This document shows positions 38,001 to 47,300 of a stretch of DNA of 64,000 nucleotides, piece by piece. The stretch is from Apostichopus japonicus (taxonomy: Eukaryota > Echinodermata > Holothuroidea > Aspidochirotida > Stichopodidae). Each line of letters opens with the position of its first letter. Within the stretch, counting starts at the first letter, position 1. Under the pieces are notes generated by a model, which was given only the letters and a program-made list of their open reading frames with translations, ran no database searches and had not been told where the DNA came from. Made by a program: the position numbers and the translations under genes. The stretch covers positions 4,735,501 through 4,799,500 of the forward strand of contig NC_092572.1 in the NCBI RefSeq assembly GCF_037975245.1, given 5' to 3'.

Positions 38001-41000
38001 GTATTGTGTCCATTGTGAATGCTTTTAGAGACTAAGTCTATTAAGTGTAAGATTATCTGATATATGTCTTGATTTGACAGATCTTAGTATTGTGTCAATT
38101 GTCTCTACTTTAGAGACTAAGTCTATAAAGTATAAGATTATCTTATATATGTCTTGCTTTGACAAACCTTGGTATTGTGTCAATTGTCTCTACTTTAGAG
38201 ACTAAGTCTATAAAGTATAAGATTATCTTATATATGTCTTGCTTTGACAAACCTTGGTATTGTGTCAATTGTCTCTACTTTAGAGACTAAGTCTATAAAG
38301 TATAAGATTATCTTATATATGTCTTGCTTTGACAAACCTTGGTATTGTGTCAATTGTCTCTACTTTTAGAGATTAAGTCTATTAAGTGTAAGATTATCTG
38401 ATATATGTCTTGATTTTACAGATCTTAGTATTGTGTCCATTGTTCATGCTTTTAGAGACTAAGTCCATTACGTGTAAGATTATATTGTATATGTCTTGCT
38501 TTGATAGATCTTAGTATTGTGTCCATTGTGAATGCTTTTAGAGACTAAGTCTATTAAGTGTAAGATTATCTTACATATGTCTTGATTTGACAGATCTTAG
38601 TATTGTGTCAATTGTCTCTACTTTAGAGACTAAGTCTATAAAGTATAAGATTATCTTATATATGTCTTGCTTTGACAAACCTTGGTATTGTGTCAATTGT
38701 CTCTACTTTTAGAGATTAAGTCTATTAAGTGTAAGATTATCTGATATATGTCTTGATTTTACAGATCTTAGTATTGTGTCCATTGTTCATGCTTTTAGAG
38801 ACTAAGTCCATTACGTGTACGATTATATTGTATATGTCTTGCTTTGATAGATCTTAGTATTGTGTCCATTGTGAATGCTTTTAGAGACTAAGTCTATTAA
38901 GTGTAAGATTATCTTACATATGTCTTGATTTGACAGATCTTAGTATTGTGTCAATTGTCTCTACTTTAGAGACTAAGTCTATAAAGTATAAGATTATCTT
39001 ATATATGTCTTGCTTTGACAAACCTTGGTATTGTGTCAATTGTCTCTACTTTTAGAGATTAAGTCTATTAAGTGTAAGATTATCTGATATATGTCTTGAT
39101 TTAACAGATCTTCGTATTGTGTCCATTGTTCATGCTTTTAGAGACTAAGTCCATTAAGTGTAAGATTATATTGTATATGTCTTGCTTTGATAGTTCTTAG
39201 TATTGTGTCCATTGTGAATGCTTTTAGAGACTTAGTCTATTAAGTGTAAGATTATTTTATATATATCTTGCTTTTACAGATCTTCGTATTGTGTCAACTG
39301 TCTCTGCTTTTAGAGACTAAAGCCCGGGTCACATCTGCGCGATTCAACACGCGATTCAACTCGCAATACAATTGAAGGTTGAATCGCGTAGTTAGACACG
39401 GGTATCAACTTGTTTCGCAATAAATGTTGCGCCTTCGATTTGGGTTGATTTGCAATAGAGCAATGTCCTAATCAGCGCAACTTCTCAGAAGCAACTTTTC
39501 TGATTCGCGTGATTTTAGTTGCGAGTTGAATCGCGTGTTGAATCGCGCAGATGTGACCCGGGCTTAAGTCTACTTACTTGGCAACATGTCTCAAATGTTA
39601 CTTGTTGTATCAACGATAATCTACAACCACCCGCTTGGTTGGGCTTAGATGTTGAGAATTGGCAATTCACTTTATAAATCCCTTCAATTCAAACTTTCTG
39701 ACATCAAATTGATCGTTACGATAGTAGAACTACGGTCGTCATCTAACATTGATGTCATATTAGCAAACACAAAAGCTATTGGATTACTTAACTTAATTAT
39801 AGAATTATATCATTAAAAGAGTAAATTATGTTTAGTTCTCACGTGTTCCCAGCCAGTGACGCTTTCCTGATGTTCCTCATTTTTGTCAGCAGCAGCTGAC
39901 GCTGATGTGACTCACATTACTACATTGGCTGAACATGACACAACAAAATCAACTGAACGACCCGATTATACAACAAAGGAGGGAGTTAAGAGTAAGTGTT
40001 TTTGATTTATGGTAGCCAACTATAAATTTAAAGTTACTGTTAACAGAAATTTTAATAATAATCAACATATTTTAATTTCCTATAAAGTTAGTTTTGGACA
40101 TTTCACCATGATATCATCATGGTGAACTTAAAATGTTTTAAATTCCAATCTTAACTGAAATCTTGGGAATTTTTTTTTATTTCAGGAGAATTGATAACAA
40201 TATTTAGCAAGATATAGATCAAAGGAAATTATTGAAAGATGAATCTTTCTCTTTTCACTTTTCTCTGTTCCTTTGTTACCGACTGACTTATGACTGGAAT
40301 AGACCAATCGATGTACTGGATTAGTGACTATATGCTAACCTGGTCTGCAGCAGTGGACAGATGCCACCAGTTATACGATAATGGTCACCTCGTGCACATT
40401 GACAACGAAGAGGAGAATAATGAAGTAAAGGCCATTCGAGATCAAGCCAACATAGGGAATGCATACATCTGGATAGGCATCCATGACTCGGAAAAAGAAG
40501 GTAACAAACACATTAAAGCAGCTATTGTCTTTGGTTGATACCTATACAAACCGTGCCCAGAAATATGCATATATTATATATATAAAAAACGACTGATTTT
40601 GATTAAATTAGTCACAACGATCTCATTGACATACTTTAACAAAACTGAAAGTCTGCAAGCATCATTTCTCTACCAATAGATTTCCTTATATTGGGTAGCA
40701 ATGACATGCATTAAAATATCCCCAAAATAGTTATTGAACTTAAAATGGATAGGTCTTGTTGATGAATTCGAGTAGCCCTTCTAGGTTTTAACATATAGTA
40801 TTACTTAAAATAGCTAGCTAGCGGTTTATTTGTGTTGTTTTTCCACCGCATACAAGACGATGGGACAAGCGGGGTTGGCCGTTGGGGGGGGGGGGTGGGG
40901 AAGCAATATTTCTGAGGGTAACAAATGTGAATAAAGTGAAAATGATGATGAGGTCTTTGTAGGAAATTTTCAGTTAGGTAATTGAGTCGTATACAATACT

Positions 41001-43491
41001 GAGATATTAAGTGTAAACTCAATGGACAAATGGTATTCCGCTAATATACATACGAATCAGAATCGACAAGTAAAGACGATATTGTTATTGTTGTTATGAT
41101 CTTTTCTTGAAATAGTGTACTATGTCGAACATTTTTGATACTAAAATTGCAGCCAATCCTTCACCCACCCTATTGAATCACCTATATGAAATTTGGTGGG
41201 TTGGTCTGAATAAACTGGGGATGGGATAATATAGGGTGACACTATAAAAAAGGTAGATTGAGATGTAATAGCATACCTCGATTAAAGGTCAGCAGGGGGA
41301 AAGTTAAATAAACAAAAAAACAGCATTTTGCCATTTTGCGAGTACGAAGAAGACAAAATGACCCATGTTAGATATCATACTCACTACTCATTGACCATAC
41401 GGTCGATGGACTTAAACGTGTTGAATATGGGTCTTAGTATGTCTGTATTGCAAATTCATAAATGCCTAAACCAACTTTCTGTATACTGGACCAGTCTCGA
41501 ATGCGATTCGAGACTAGTCGAGTGTATAGAGAAGAGAATTGCTTCAGGATCGAAATGTTAGACAAACACTGGTTTGTTGCCGTGGCAATCATGAAGTCAT
41601 AATTAAAAGAAATGAAGACATGGTGTAACGCTGCTATGAGTATATGCATATATGTTTATGGGCAAAGAAATGTTCCAAATTGCAAAAGAATACTGTACTG
41701 TAAATATAGCCTACTTGCAATTAGTTACAGCAGTAGTACTGTATATGTTTTCACACACACCGAGTCTCAATACACACTGTACGTACTTCTTAAATCATCC
41801 AGCTAAATACTTCGAGGATCATGAAATGACTAAGGGATTAATTTTGAGCTTAATTTTGAGCTAGAGTCAATGTCAGCAACCTTATCGAGGTGCTTCAACG
41901 AAGAACCGAAGCGTAAAGCGTCCAATGTTGACACTATAAGTATAACAGAAGAAACCTTGTCGCTAAGCCTAACAATAACGTAAGCACTATACTACTACTA
42001 CTACTAGCAGTAACGACATGACTGACCAGGGACTAGGCCTAGCGATCTTTCAGACTCGCAATAACACTGCGGTTACTACAAGTCCAAACCTGTCGAACAA
42101 TGGGGCTCGGAACCTCTTCAAAAACTGCTCATTCTCAGGCCTAGTAAACGTTTATTTGAACGGTTCATCTACCGACCAGGGATAGACGAGTTCTACTCAA
42201 AAGAATGTTAGCAACAGGCAACGTTGCTAGCCTAACTGTTGTAGCGTTTACGGACTTTCCAGAACACACACAACTCAGCATCTGGTTATTGCGCAATTTG
42301 ACTTGGTAGGTCAAAACAAAGTTTTAAAATGTTATCTTTAGAAATTTGTTCATCTGTTCTTATTTAATTGTCATTTCCCTCCATTTTTTAGTGTTTGAAT
42401 TGATTAAGCTACCAAATTTTAACACCAAACGACACTGCTTCATTCGTATTTTGTTACTCTTAATGTTCGTGGGAAGAAAATGCTGTTTTACATGAAGTGA
42501 CTATTACGTCATTCAGGAAAAAGATCAAGGGAGACATAAGGATAATTAAATACAGATCAGCAAAAATTAGCGAAAAAATGCCGTTTTCTAACATTTGTGA
42601 GGGTCATTTATGAATGGGGATAAAAACGAGGGTACCCGGTCTTAAATTTGATTTGAGACCTCTGATGACGGACCTCGGCTATCGCCTCGGTCCGCTCAGC
42701 CTCCTCGATGACGTCATCATCGGTCTCAAATCAAATTTAAGACCGGTTCCCCTCGTATTTATCCTCTAATTAATTAATGAACTTGTTGAGTATGTGTCTT
42801 GGCATGGGTGTTACACATGTTTCAAAATAACATTATGGTCCAAACTTCAAAGAAGGGTATCACAGACAATAGGTCTTTAGTGCATGAATAAATACAACAC
42901 GCCAATGCTAATGTGATCAACGATTTCAAAGGCCAAATTGATACAAATTTCCTTAAAATGTGTGGTTTATTAATTTCAAGTTTCAACTCTAGAATATTCC
43001 TATGGCTAAAGTTGATTGCTGAACTAAAAATGTTAAATTTAGTAAAATAAACTATTCTTTTGGGTGTTTATTAAATACCAAATGACATAATGGAATCTTT
43101 GTGTACCCACTAGGATGTAGTTACTGTATTATTGATTGAATTTGTAGAAAGTTTATTCACATGACATGTCAAAGGTCATTGGGTCTGTAAAACACAAGTG
43201 CTATGTACATCAAGCCTTGTGGGTCACAGTGATGAGCTCGTATTGGTCATTTACCTAACATTTTGGAATGAGATCTGCGACTACATGGATTGTCAACTTG
43301 TTGTCTTTCTATTTTCGTTTCAAGGAGAATGGAAATATGAGGACGGTAGCCCACTGACGTATCACAATTGGGGAGACGGAGAACCAGATGATGTGAATGG
43401 CCAAGACTGCGGAGTGATGAGAAATAACGGTCTCTACCACGACAGGAAATGCACGACTAGTTACTATTTTTGCTGTGAATATTACCTTTAA
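23863..43491 (+). CDS. Gene B: stalked C-type lectin, full model
   Basis: Proposed exons: 23863-23902 (signal peptide), 24202-24252 (17-residue linker), 29574-29675, 30530-30631, 31442-31543, 32678-32779, 33756-33857, 34847-34948, 35894-35995, 36786-36887, 39890-39991 (stalk), 40303-40500 and 43325-43491 (CTLD). All introns are phase 1. The total is 1374 nt, 457 residues plus stop. Exon 27943-28044 could add 34 more without shifting frame. Predicted secreted protein: short hydrophobic leader, nine Thr/Ser-rich repeats likely to be O-glycosylated, one CTLD. The weakest part is the link from the 5' exons across 24253-29573. Confidence 0.6.
24202..24252 (+). CDS. Mini linker exon, gene B
   Basis: 51 nt, phase 1-1, acceptor CATATTTAG, donor AAAG/GTGAGTAG. 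Encodes [16 protein letters not shown] plus split Gly codons. Joins in frame to the signal exon and to any stalk exon. Degraded look-alikes at about 24786 and 25259 suggest it too was tandemly copied. Confidence 0.45.
24510..25445. repeat. Tandem duplication of ~465 bp containing linker-exon remnants
   Basis: Two units share GACACGTCRTAG, ACTATATTAAAACTGATTG, ATGAAATCAATGATGGTATC and ATATCATGCTTCAACGTA. Each contains a degraded version of the mini-exon around TTTATTTTACCGA and GTGYCC, without clean splice sites. An older, failed exon duplication just upstream of the large stalk array. Confidence 0.65.
25450..26270. other. No supported gene
   Basis: Intron-like sequence of gene B with short open frames only; no domain, exon or repeat recognised. 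Confidence 0.5.
26275..26640 (+). mobile_element. Possible LTR end with primer-binding site
   Basis: A GC-richer block abruptly different from its surroundings contains GGTAGCAGAGG at about 26570-26580, which matches the reverse complement of an animal initiator-tRNA 3' end (minus its first base). No second LTR or retroviral-type reading frame is visible. It could equally be a 5' UTR exon ending AAG/GTATGT near 26622. Low certainty. Confidence 0.2.
27651..27742. repeat. TA microsatellite, left of the displaced exon
   Basis: ATGTAT then TA repeats, counterpart of 984-1086. Further TA tracts follow at 27812-27892 and 28071-28137. Confidence 0.95.
27743..27815 (+). repeat. SINE tail fragment between TA tracts
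   Basis: Carries the SINE tail (CTGTTCTTGATTTTCCAACTC through the TTTGCCTTTGTCGTTTACC block) without the tRNA-like head. It lies between two TA tracts. Confidence 0.7.
27943..28044 (+). CDS. Displaced stalk exon B0 between TA tracts
   Basis: Complete 102-nt, phase 1-1 stalk exon with acceptor (TTTCTTTTCAG) and donor (GTAAGTG). The exon differs from B6 (34847-34948) at a single base (ACTATATTG against ACTACATTG). Copied sequence runs from CGCTTTCCTGCCGTTC (about 27894) to GTAGCGAAC (about 28069), with TA repeats on both sides. Gene A has only an unbroken TA/TG tract here. Whether it is spliced into transcripts is unknown; if used, it would precede the divergent first repeat. Confidence 0.6.
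28161..28325 (+). repeat. tRNA-derived SINE, gene B copy
   Basis: Counterpart of 1111-1275 by duplication, with the same B box GGTTCGAATT region slightly decayed. Confidence 0.75.
28440..28576 (+). repeat. Truncated composite SINE copy, gene B
   Basis: Counterpart of 1390-1526 by the same duplication. Confidence 0.6.
29574..29675 (+). CDS. Stalk exon B1 (divergent first repeat)
   Basis: Partner of A1: 102 nt, phase 1-1, [20 protein letters not shown] then [14 protein letters not shown]. Gly replaces Ser of A1. Same single Cys and two sequons. Confidence 0.75.
30530..30631 (+). CDS. Stalk exon B2
   Basis: 102 nt, phase 1-1; [20 protein letters not shown] then [13 protein letters not shown], the consensus repeat. 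The next intron, like that after A2, has GAACTAGAAATAGAAAG in place of GAACTATAAATATAAAG, linking B2 with A2. Confidence 0.72.
31442..31543 (+). CDS. Stalk exon B3
   Basis: 102 nt, phase 1-1; acceptor TATGTCAG, consensus repeat with ADAVVTH. Confidence 0.72.
32678..32779 (+). CDS. Stalk exon B4
   Basis: 102 nt, phase 1-1; reads [20 protein letters not shown], with Phe for Leu, unique in the window. Confidence 0.72.
33756..33857 (+). CDS. Stalk exon B5
   Basis: 102 nt, phase 1-1; starts [11 protein letters not shown]. Acceptor AATTTTCTATTTCAG without the usual TATATA stretch. Confidence 0.72.
34847..34948 (+). CDS. Stalk exon B6 (source-like copy of B0)
   Basis: 102 nt, phase 1-1; starts [22 protein letters not shown] repeats lie just upstream (34821-34833) and downstream (34978-35036), the same arrangement as around B0. 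Array-A relative is A5. Confidence 0.72.
34978..35036. repeat. TA microsatellite after exon B6
   Basis: TA tract replacing the usual GAACTATAAATATAAAG sequence; equivalent to the tract after B0 and the short one after A5. Confidence 0.95.
35587..35613. repeat. Near-perfect palindrome in unit B7
   Basis: Same GGCGGTTGTAGAT / ATCTGCAACCGCC palindrome as at 7647, with the identical mismatch. Confidence 0.8.
35894..35995 (+). CDS. Stalk exon B7
   Basis: 102 nt, phase 1-1; starts [11 protein letters not shown] and ends STTEESVK. Confidence 0.72.
36786..36887 (+). CDS. Stalk exon B8
   Basis: 102 nt, phase 1-1; tail [10 protein letters not shown], shared with B9 and C3. Acceptor CATTTTTGTCAG. Confidence 0.72.
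37260..39320 (+). repeat. 86-bp satellite with 343-bp higher-order repeat
   Basis: About 24 monomers of 85-87 bp, each with GTCTCTACTTTTAGAGAC (7-bp stem, CTTT loop) and AAGATTATCTT. Marker TCCATTGTTCATGC falls at about 37923, 38436, 38779 and 39122: spacings of about 513, 343 and 343. So four monomers form a 343-bp block, and one block gained two extra 85-bp monomers. The same monomer occurs a few times in every stalk unit. Confidence 0.92.
39321..39564. mobile_element. MITE, 46-bp perfect terminal inverted repeats, TAA duplication
   Basis: 244 bp, beginning AGCCCGGGTCACATCTGCGC and ending in its reverse complement; the match is perfect for 46 bases. Flanked by TAA at 39318-39320 and 39565-39567, splitting a GACTAAGTCTA monomer sequence. 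A 3-bp TAA/TTA duplication fits the PIF/Harbinger superfamily. GC-rich in an AT-rich setting. No transposase. Confidence 0.85.
39890..39991 (+). CDS. Stalk exon B9 (last before the CTLD)
   Basis: 102 nt, phase 1-1; reads [20 protein letters not shown], with Glu for Gln. Otherwise close to B8, from which it is separated by the satellite and MITE. Confidence 0.72.
40303..40500 (+). CDS. CTLD exon 1, gene B
   Basis: 198 nt, phase 1-1. [20 protein letters not shown], then [20 protein letters not shown] and [12 protein letters not shown]. Same missing N-terminal Cys pair as gene A. The most diverged of the three. Confidence 0.72.
41455..42769. mobile_element. Hairpin-ended non-autonomous element, copy in gene B intron
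   Basis: 1.3 kb, 5' TTCATAAATGCC to 3' TCCTCTAA, between the CTLD exons. Removing it gives CAAA+TTAATTAATGAAC, matching gene A's uninterrupted CAAATTATTTAATGAAC with no target duplication. One end carries the palindrome CTCGAATGCGATTCGAG, the other a palindrome of about 170 bases with arms around GGTCTTAAATTTGATTTGAG. CTAA end, A/T junction and no duplication recall Helitrons; the large hairpin is atypical. No transposase frame. Confidence 0.7.
43325..43491 (+). CDS. CTLD exon 2 and stop, gene B
   Basis: After TTTCGTTTCAAG, phase 1: [40 protein letters not shown], then [14 protein letters not shown] and TAA. Ligand triplet EPD, mixing the mannose-type Glu with the galactose-type Asp. YHD stands where WND is usual. 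The EDIIN tail of A and C is absent because the stop comes directly after Leu. An AATAAA at 43678 lies 187 bases downstream. Confidence 0.78.
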
Positions 43492-43760
43492 TACCATTAA
43501 TTAAGAAGAGAAGGAACAACAGGAATCAAAGTAGTAAAGAAAATATTTAAGCTTAAAGAACACTCTCCTTATCTCTTGTTGAGCTTCAGATGATGTAACA
43601 CATACAGACATACTATCTAGTAGTTATACGAAGATGAATGCGTACATGTTGGTACGCCTTGGCACCAATTAAACGCCAATAAATCACTTTAAATAAGCGT
43701 ATTTTTCAACCATTGATGAGATGGCTCCTTAAATGACATATGGAAGAAAACAGAAAATAT

Positions 43761-43913
43761 ATGAATGACGAAGAATGCTCTGTGATGGACTTTAAAGATA
43801 TTGATACCGACGTCAGATGTGGCCGTGTCTTTTGGTGGGTGTGCGTGTATGAATATTACGTAGATAATTTAAAAGACATAATTGATAAAGATGTCTTGTC
43901 CTGCCTTCGTTGA
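43761..43913 (+). pseudogene. CTLD C-terminal fragment D2
   Basis: Frame MNDEECSVMDFKDIDTDVRC then GRVFWWVCVYEYYVDNLKDI, continuing to a TGA at 43911. It aligns with [35 protein letters not shown] by Cys spacing, VM and the EYY(L/V)xDxI tail. Starts 270 bases after gene B's stop, with no first half or acceptor. Genes A and C keep only the lead-in (GTATATATATGAAT near 12850 and 60150). Confidence 0.65.
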
Positions 43914-43970
43914 GCTTTTACGCATATACGACCGATTGAACGAAGACAATATTAACTGGTATATTCACAC

Positions 43971-43989
43971 ACACACACACATACAAACG

Positions 43990-44060
<71 letters not shown>
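43971..44060. repeat. CA then TA then GT microsatellite
   Basis: CACACA, TATATA and GTGTGT in series form a natural inverted repeat immediately before a SINE copy. Confidence 0.95.
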
Positions 44061-44240
44061 CACCAAAAACAGAACTAGCATTGATCGATACAGGTGACAA
44101 ACGCCTACAGTGGAATTGCGACCTTCCTTACCGGTTTCGAACCTCTAGACATACAATTAGTGTCCATAGCCTAGTTGGTTAGGGTGTCAGCATATAAAGC
44201 GGGAGGCCCGGGTTCGAATCCCGGTGTAGGCTGGAAGTTT
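44061..44240 (+). repeat. Composite tRNA-derived SINE, longest copy
   Basis: 5' module CACCAAAAACAGAACTAGC with B-box-like CCGGTTTCGAACC, then the tRNA-like head from 44162 (B box GGTTCGAATC, T-stem CCGGG/CCCGG intact), then CTGGAAGTTTTTTACTC. The inverted tail AAATGAAAATCGTAATGAG at 44282 creates a hairpin across a TA tract. Confidence 0.75.
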
Positions 44241-44344
44241 TTTACTCATTACGTTTTCATATATGTATATATATATATATATAAATGAAAATCGTAATGA
44301 GTTAGAAAATCAAGAATATATATATATTTATATATATCATGCAT

Positions 44345-47300
44345 TTTTCAGTGTAGCAGTGCTGGATAGGTGTATTTCTACAATGTACAGCATATCAATA
44401 TAATTTTGTGCTTTTTTCACCACGCACCACCCCACACCCCTCATTTTGATGAAATCCCAAGAACAGAAAACTTTGACAGCTATTCAAGTATTCCGAATGT
44501 ATCATATTTCAAGGATAAATCAACAAACATGTTAAACTTGTCTAAGTGAAACGACCACATAGCATTTGCTTACACTTACGTCACAGACCTACTGTGATCT
44601 AACTCCATGGCATAGATTAGCCAGTCAAATAAGTTACATTAAATCAACCATATCTCGAATTAGGGGTATGATATTGAGATCGGGTTTTTTAACGAGCGGT
44701 GTGGAATTTATATCTCCTTAGTATAAGTTTCACATTGTTTAAAATATTTTTAACTTATGATCGTTGAAAATGTGTACTCAAATTGGCTTTTTCTCACATA
44801 GTAGGGAAACAATTGATTGCATTACCAAATGATGTTAAAATTACTCACAACGTAGTAGTTTTAAAAGACAAGTATTTAATTTTATTTTAAGTTATGGCAT
44901 GTTTTTATCACTTTTAACGCTTTTTGTCCGGAATTTTTGATTGTTTGTTTCATTAAGACTACAACGTATTGCGTTGCAAAATGGGACTTAGTTGAGTGTC
45001 TGCCAGTGGAATTTATACAGAACAAACAATTGATAGCAATTCCAAAATACTTGAAGGAACATTCAAGCTAATAAAATGTAATTATGATATATTTAAATAG
45101 TCATTTATGTATAGCAAGTACGGACAAGTGGTAACTATACGAAAATAGAAACTTTTTTTTTATAGAAGTTTTTTTTTTTTTTATAGAAATAGCGGTAACG
45201 TGCAAGATTAGAACCCAGAAGTCACTTTCTTAAGAAACCTGCAATTGTTAAAACTGCATATTGGGAAAAATTCATATAACCAAATAGGTGCAAATAGACG
45301 CTTTCATTATTAATGTTTGCACCTGCTTACAGTAAAAAGTAAAATCATCAATTTTTGTTCACGTTCCTTTTCAACAATGTATGGACGTATACCTAATAGT
45401 GTTATAACAAGATGGACACTCTTTCTGACTTTCTTTCTTATTATATACGTTTTAAGTACGTTCATTTCAGCTATTCAAATAGCTCGCACATGACTTGTAC
45501 GTAATGTTTTATAAAGTACAGTTCCTTCCTTACTTCTTATATTTGAATATATTGTCATGATCGTGTATTGAAGCTTTGTATTGTTTTAGACAAGGGATCT
45601 TCTACCAGCGAGATTGATTCAATTAAATAGATCAGACTAATAAATTGGAAAGGATGTAGTGTTGCCAAAAAGTAATATATTGCTTTCTTTCATTTTAAAA
45701 TCAAATGCCCAATTTCATCGTTCATGTTGCATATTTTGTGTATCACTGAAAGATTTGCACGGTTTAAGCCTTCATTGTTAATACCAACTAACCGATAGCT
45801 TATAAATATATATACGCCTGTTTGGGCACTGTGTAGTAAATTTTCTGAATAAAGATGTATTTTTTGTGTGCAAAGTTTGACAAAAAAAATACATCGTCGT
45901 TATTGTTTTATAATTTACTACAAGATAGTTACAATCTTTTAGACGGTCGCTATTGGTTGCATAATAAGGCTTTAACATTATTGATATTTTATGCAAACGA
46001 TTAAGTAAGTTCAGTTTACACCAAGATGCTTTGGGAATCCAACTATCAGTGTATTTTTAACGAGGAATAGTGGTTAAACAGCGACATAAGCAAGATAAAT
46101 TAATGTTCAATTTTAATATGAGCTGTTGGTTAAAAAGAAATAACTAAAATATCAATATGATGTGGAGAGGGTGTTTGCTCATATGTAATCATCCTACTCT
46201 TAATCAGAGAACATTTTCTTAAAGCAACCAATTGATTTTCTTTAAAATGGCGTTCTTGCCAATGATATTGACAGAGGTGTAAAATGAGATATATAAATTA
46301 ATTTAATTTCTTTGTATTTATTGAGGAGCAATCTCATAGGGGAATATTGTTCTTGTTGTCTTCAGTAAAATAATATAACTGATTTAATGGTTACGTAATA
46401 AAAGTTCATAATTGTCATGAAAAATCATTGAATAACTTTCGATAAAAGACCAATGCAGAAGAAATTGAAATGTTCTTTTATGATGTAATAATAAAGTATA
46501 TATGTTATAATTAATTGTACACCAACTTTTTCTTTAATTATAATTTAACCCCCGGACGATGTAGCATCTTGGCTCCCATAACAAAAATGATGGTTGCTGC
46601 CCTGCGTACTGATTATCTATGGTCACACTGATTGCAACCTTAAAGGTCCTTTGCAATAACATCGAATATGAGGTACATATAGTCGCAGATATGCTACAGA
46701 GGCTATACATCATTGTCAAAAATTAGTAATTTGATTATGAACATCAGTTATCTCTTTAGCTAGTTATTTCTTCAACGTCGGTTTCGCCCTTCACGTAATT
46801 AAGTAGGGTATTTCTAGGGCCGACAAAAGGACTTATCAAATTTCAAGCCAAGAACTCCTAGCACACAAATTCCGCTTGTGCCCCAATACAATCCCATAGT
46901 CAACTCCATATGAGAACTATCAAACAGTCAATCTGTAGGAGAATGGTTTAAGGTACCCCCATACTGGCTTTTCGTCAACCCCTAACCTTCAATTCAATGA
47001 CTTTCTCCAGACTTTCCAACCCAGTTTCTACCTTCGCAAGCAATTTCCGTCGCAAAACACCTGGCTGCCACATATGCCCCCATATTTTCCCTGAAACTAT
47101 GGTTAAATTCCCAGTGTCGACTATGGTCTCTTGTGATTCTGAATTCATTCAGTTTTCTAGTAGTCTGTTTTGAGTTCATATCTCATCTTGTTAGGATAGA
47201 ACGGTTGCATATGTTTTTATTTGTGTATGAAGAATAATTCCAGGTTTTCCTTTCACCGGAATAATAACAAAAACAACATTCCAAGAAATATATGCCAGAG

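Larger units (their letters stand above)
29676..40302 (+). repeat. Array B: tandem stalk-exon units
   Basis: Exons recur at 30530, 31442, 32678, 33756, 34847, 35894, 36786 and 39890. Spacing is 0.89-1.24 kb except the last gap of 3.1 kb, filled by a satellite expansion and a MITE. Eight broken CTLD-exon starts sit one per unit. The unit before B2 lacks about 300 bp of the usual pre-exon block, with a clean join at about 30421. Confidence 0.9.

Noticed and set aside
37260-39320. CRISPR-like array
   Set aside because: Monomers are contiguous 85-87-bp satellite units with no unique spacers, in animal DNA.
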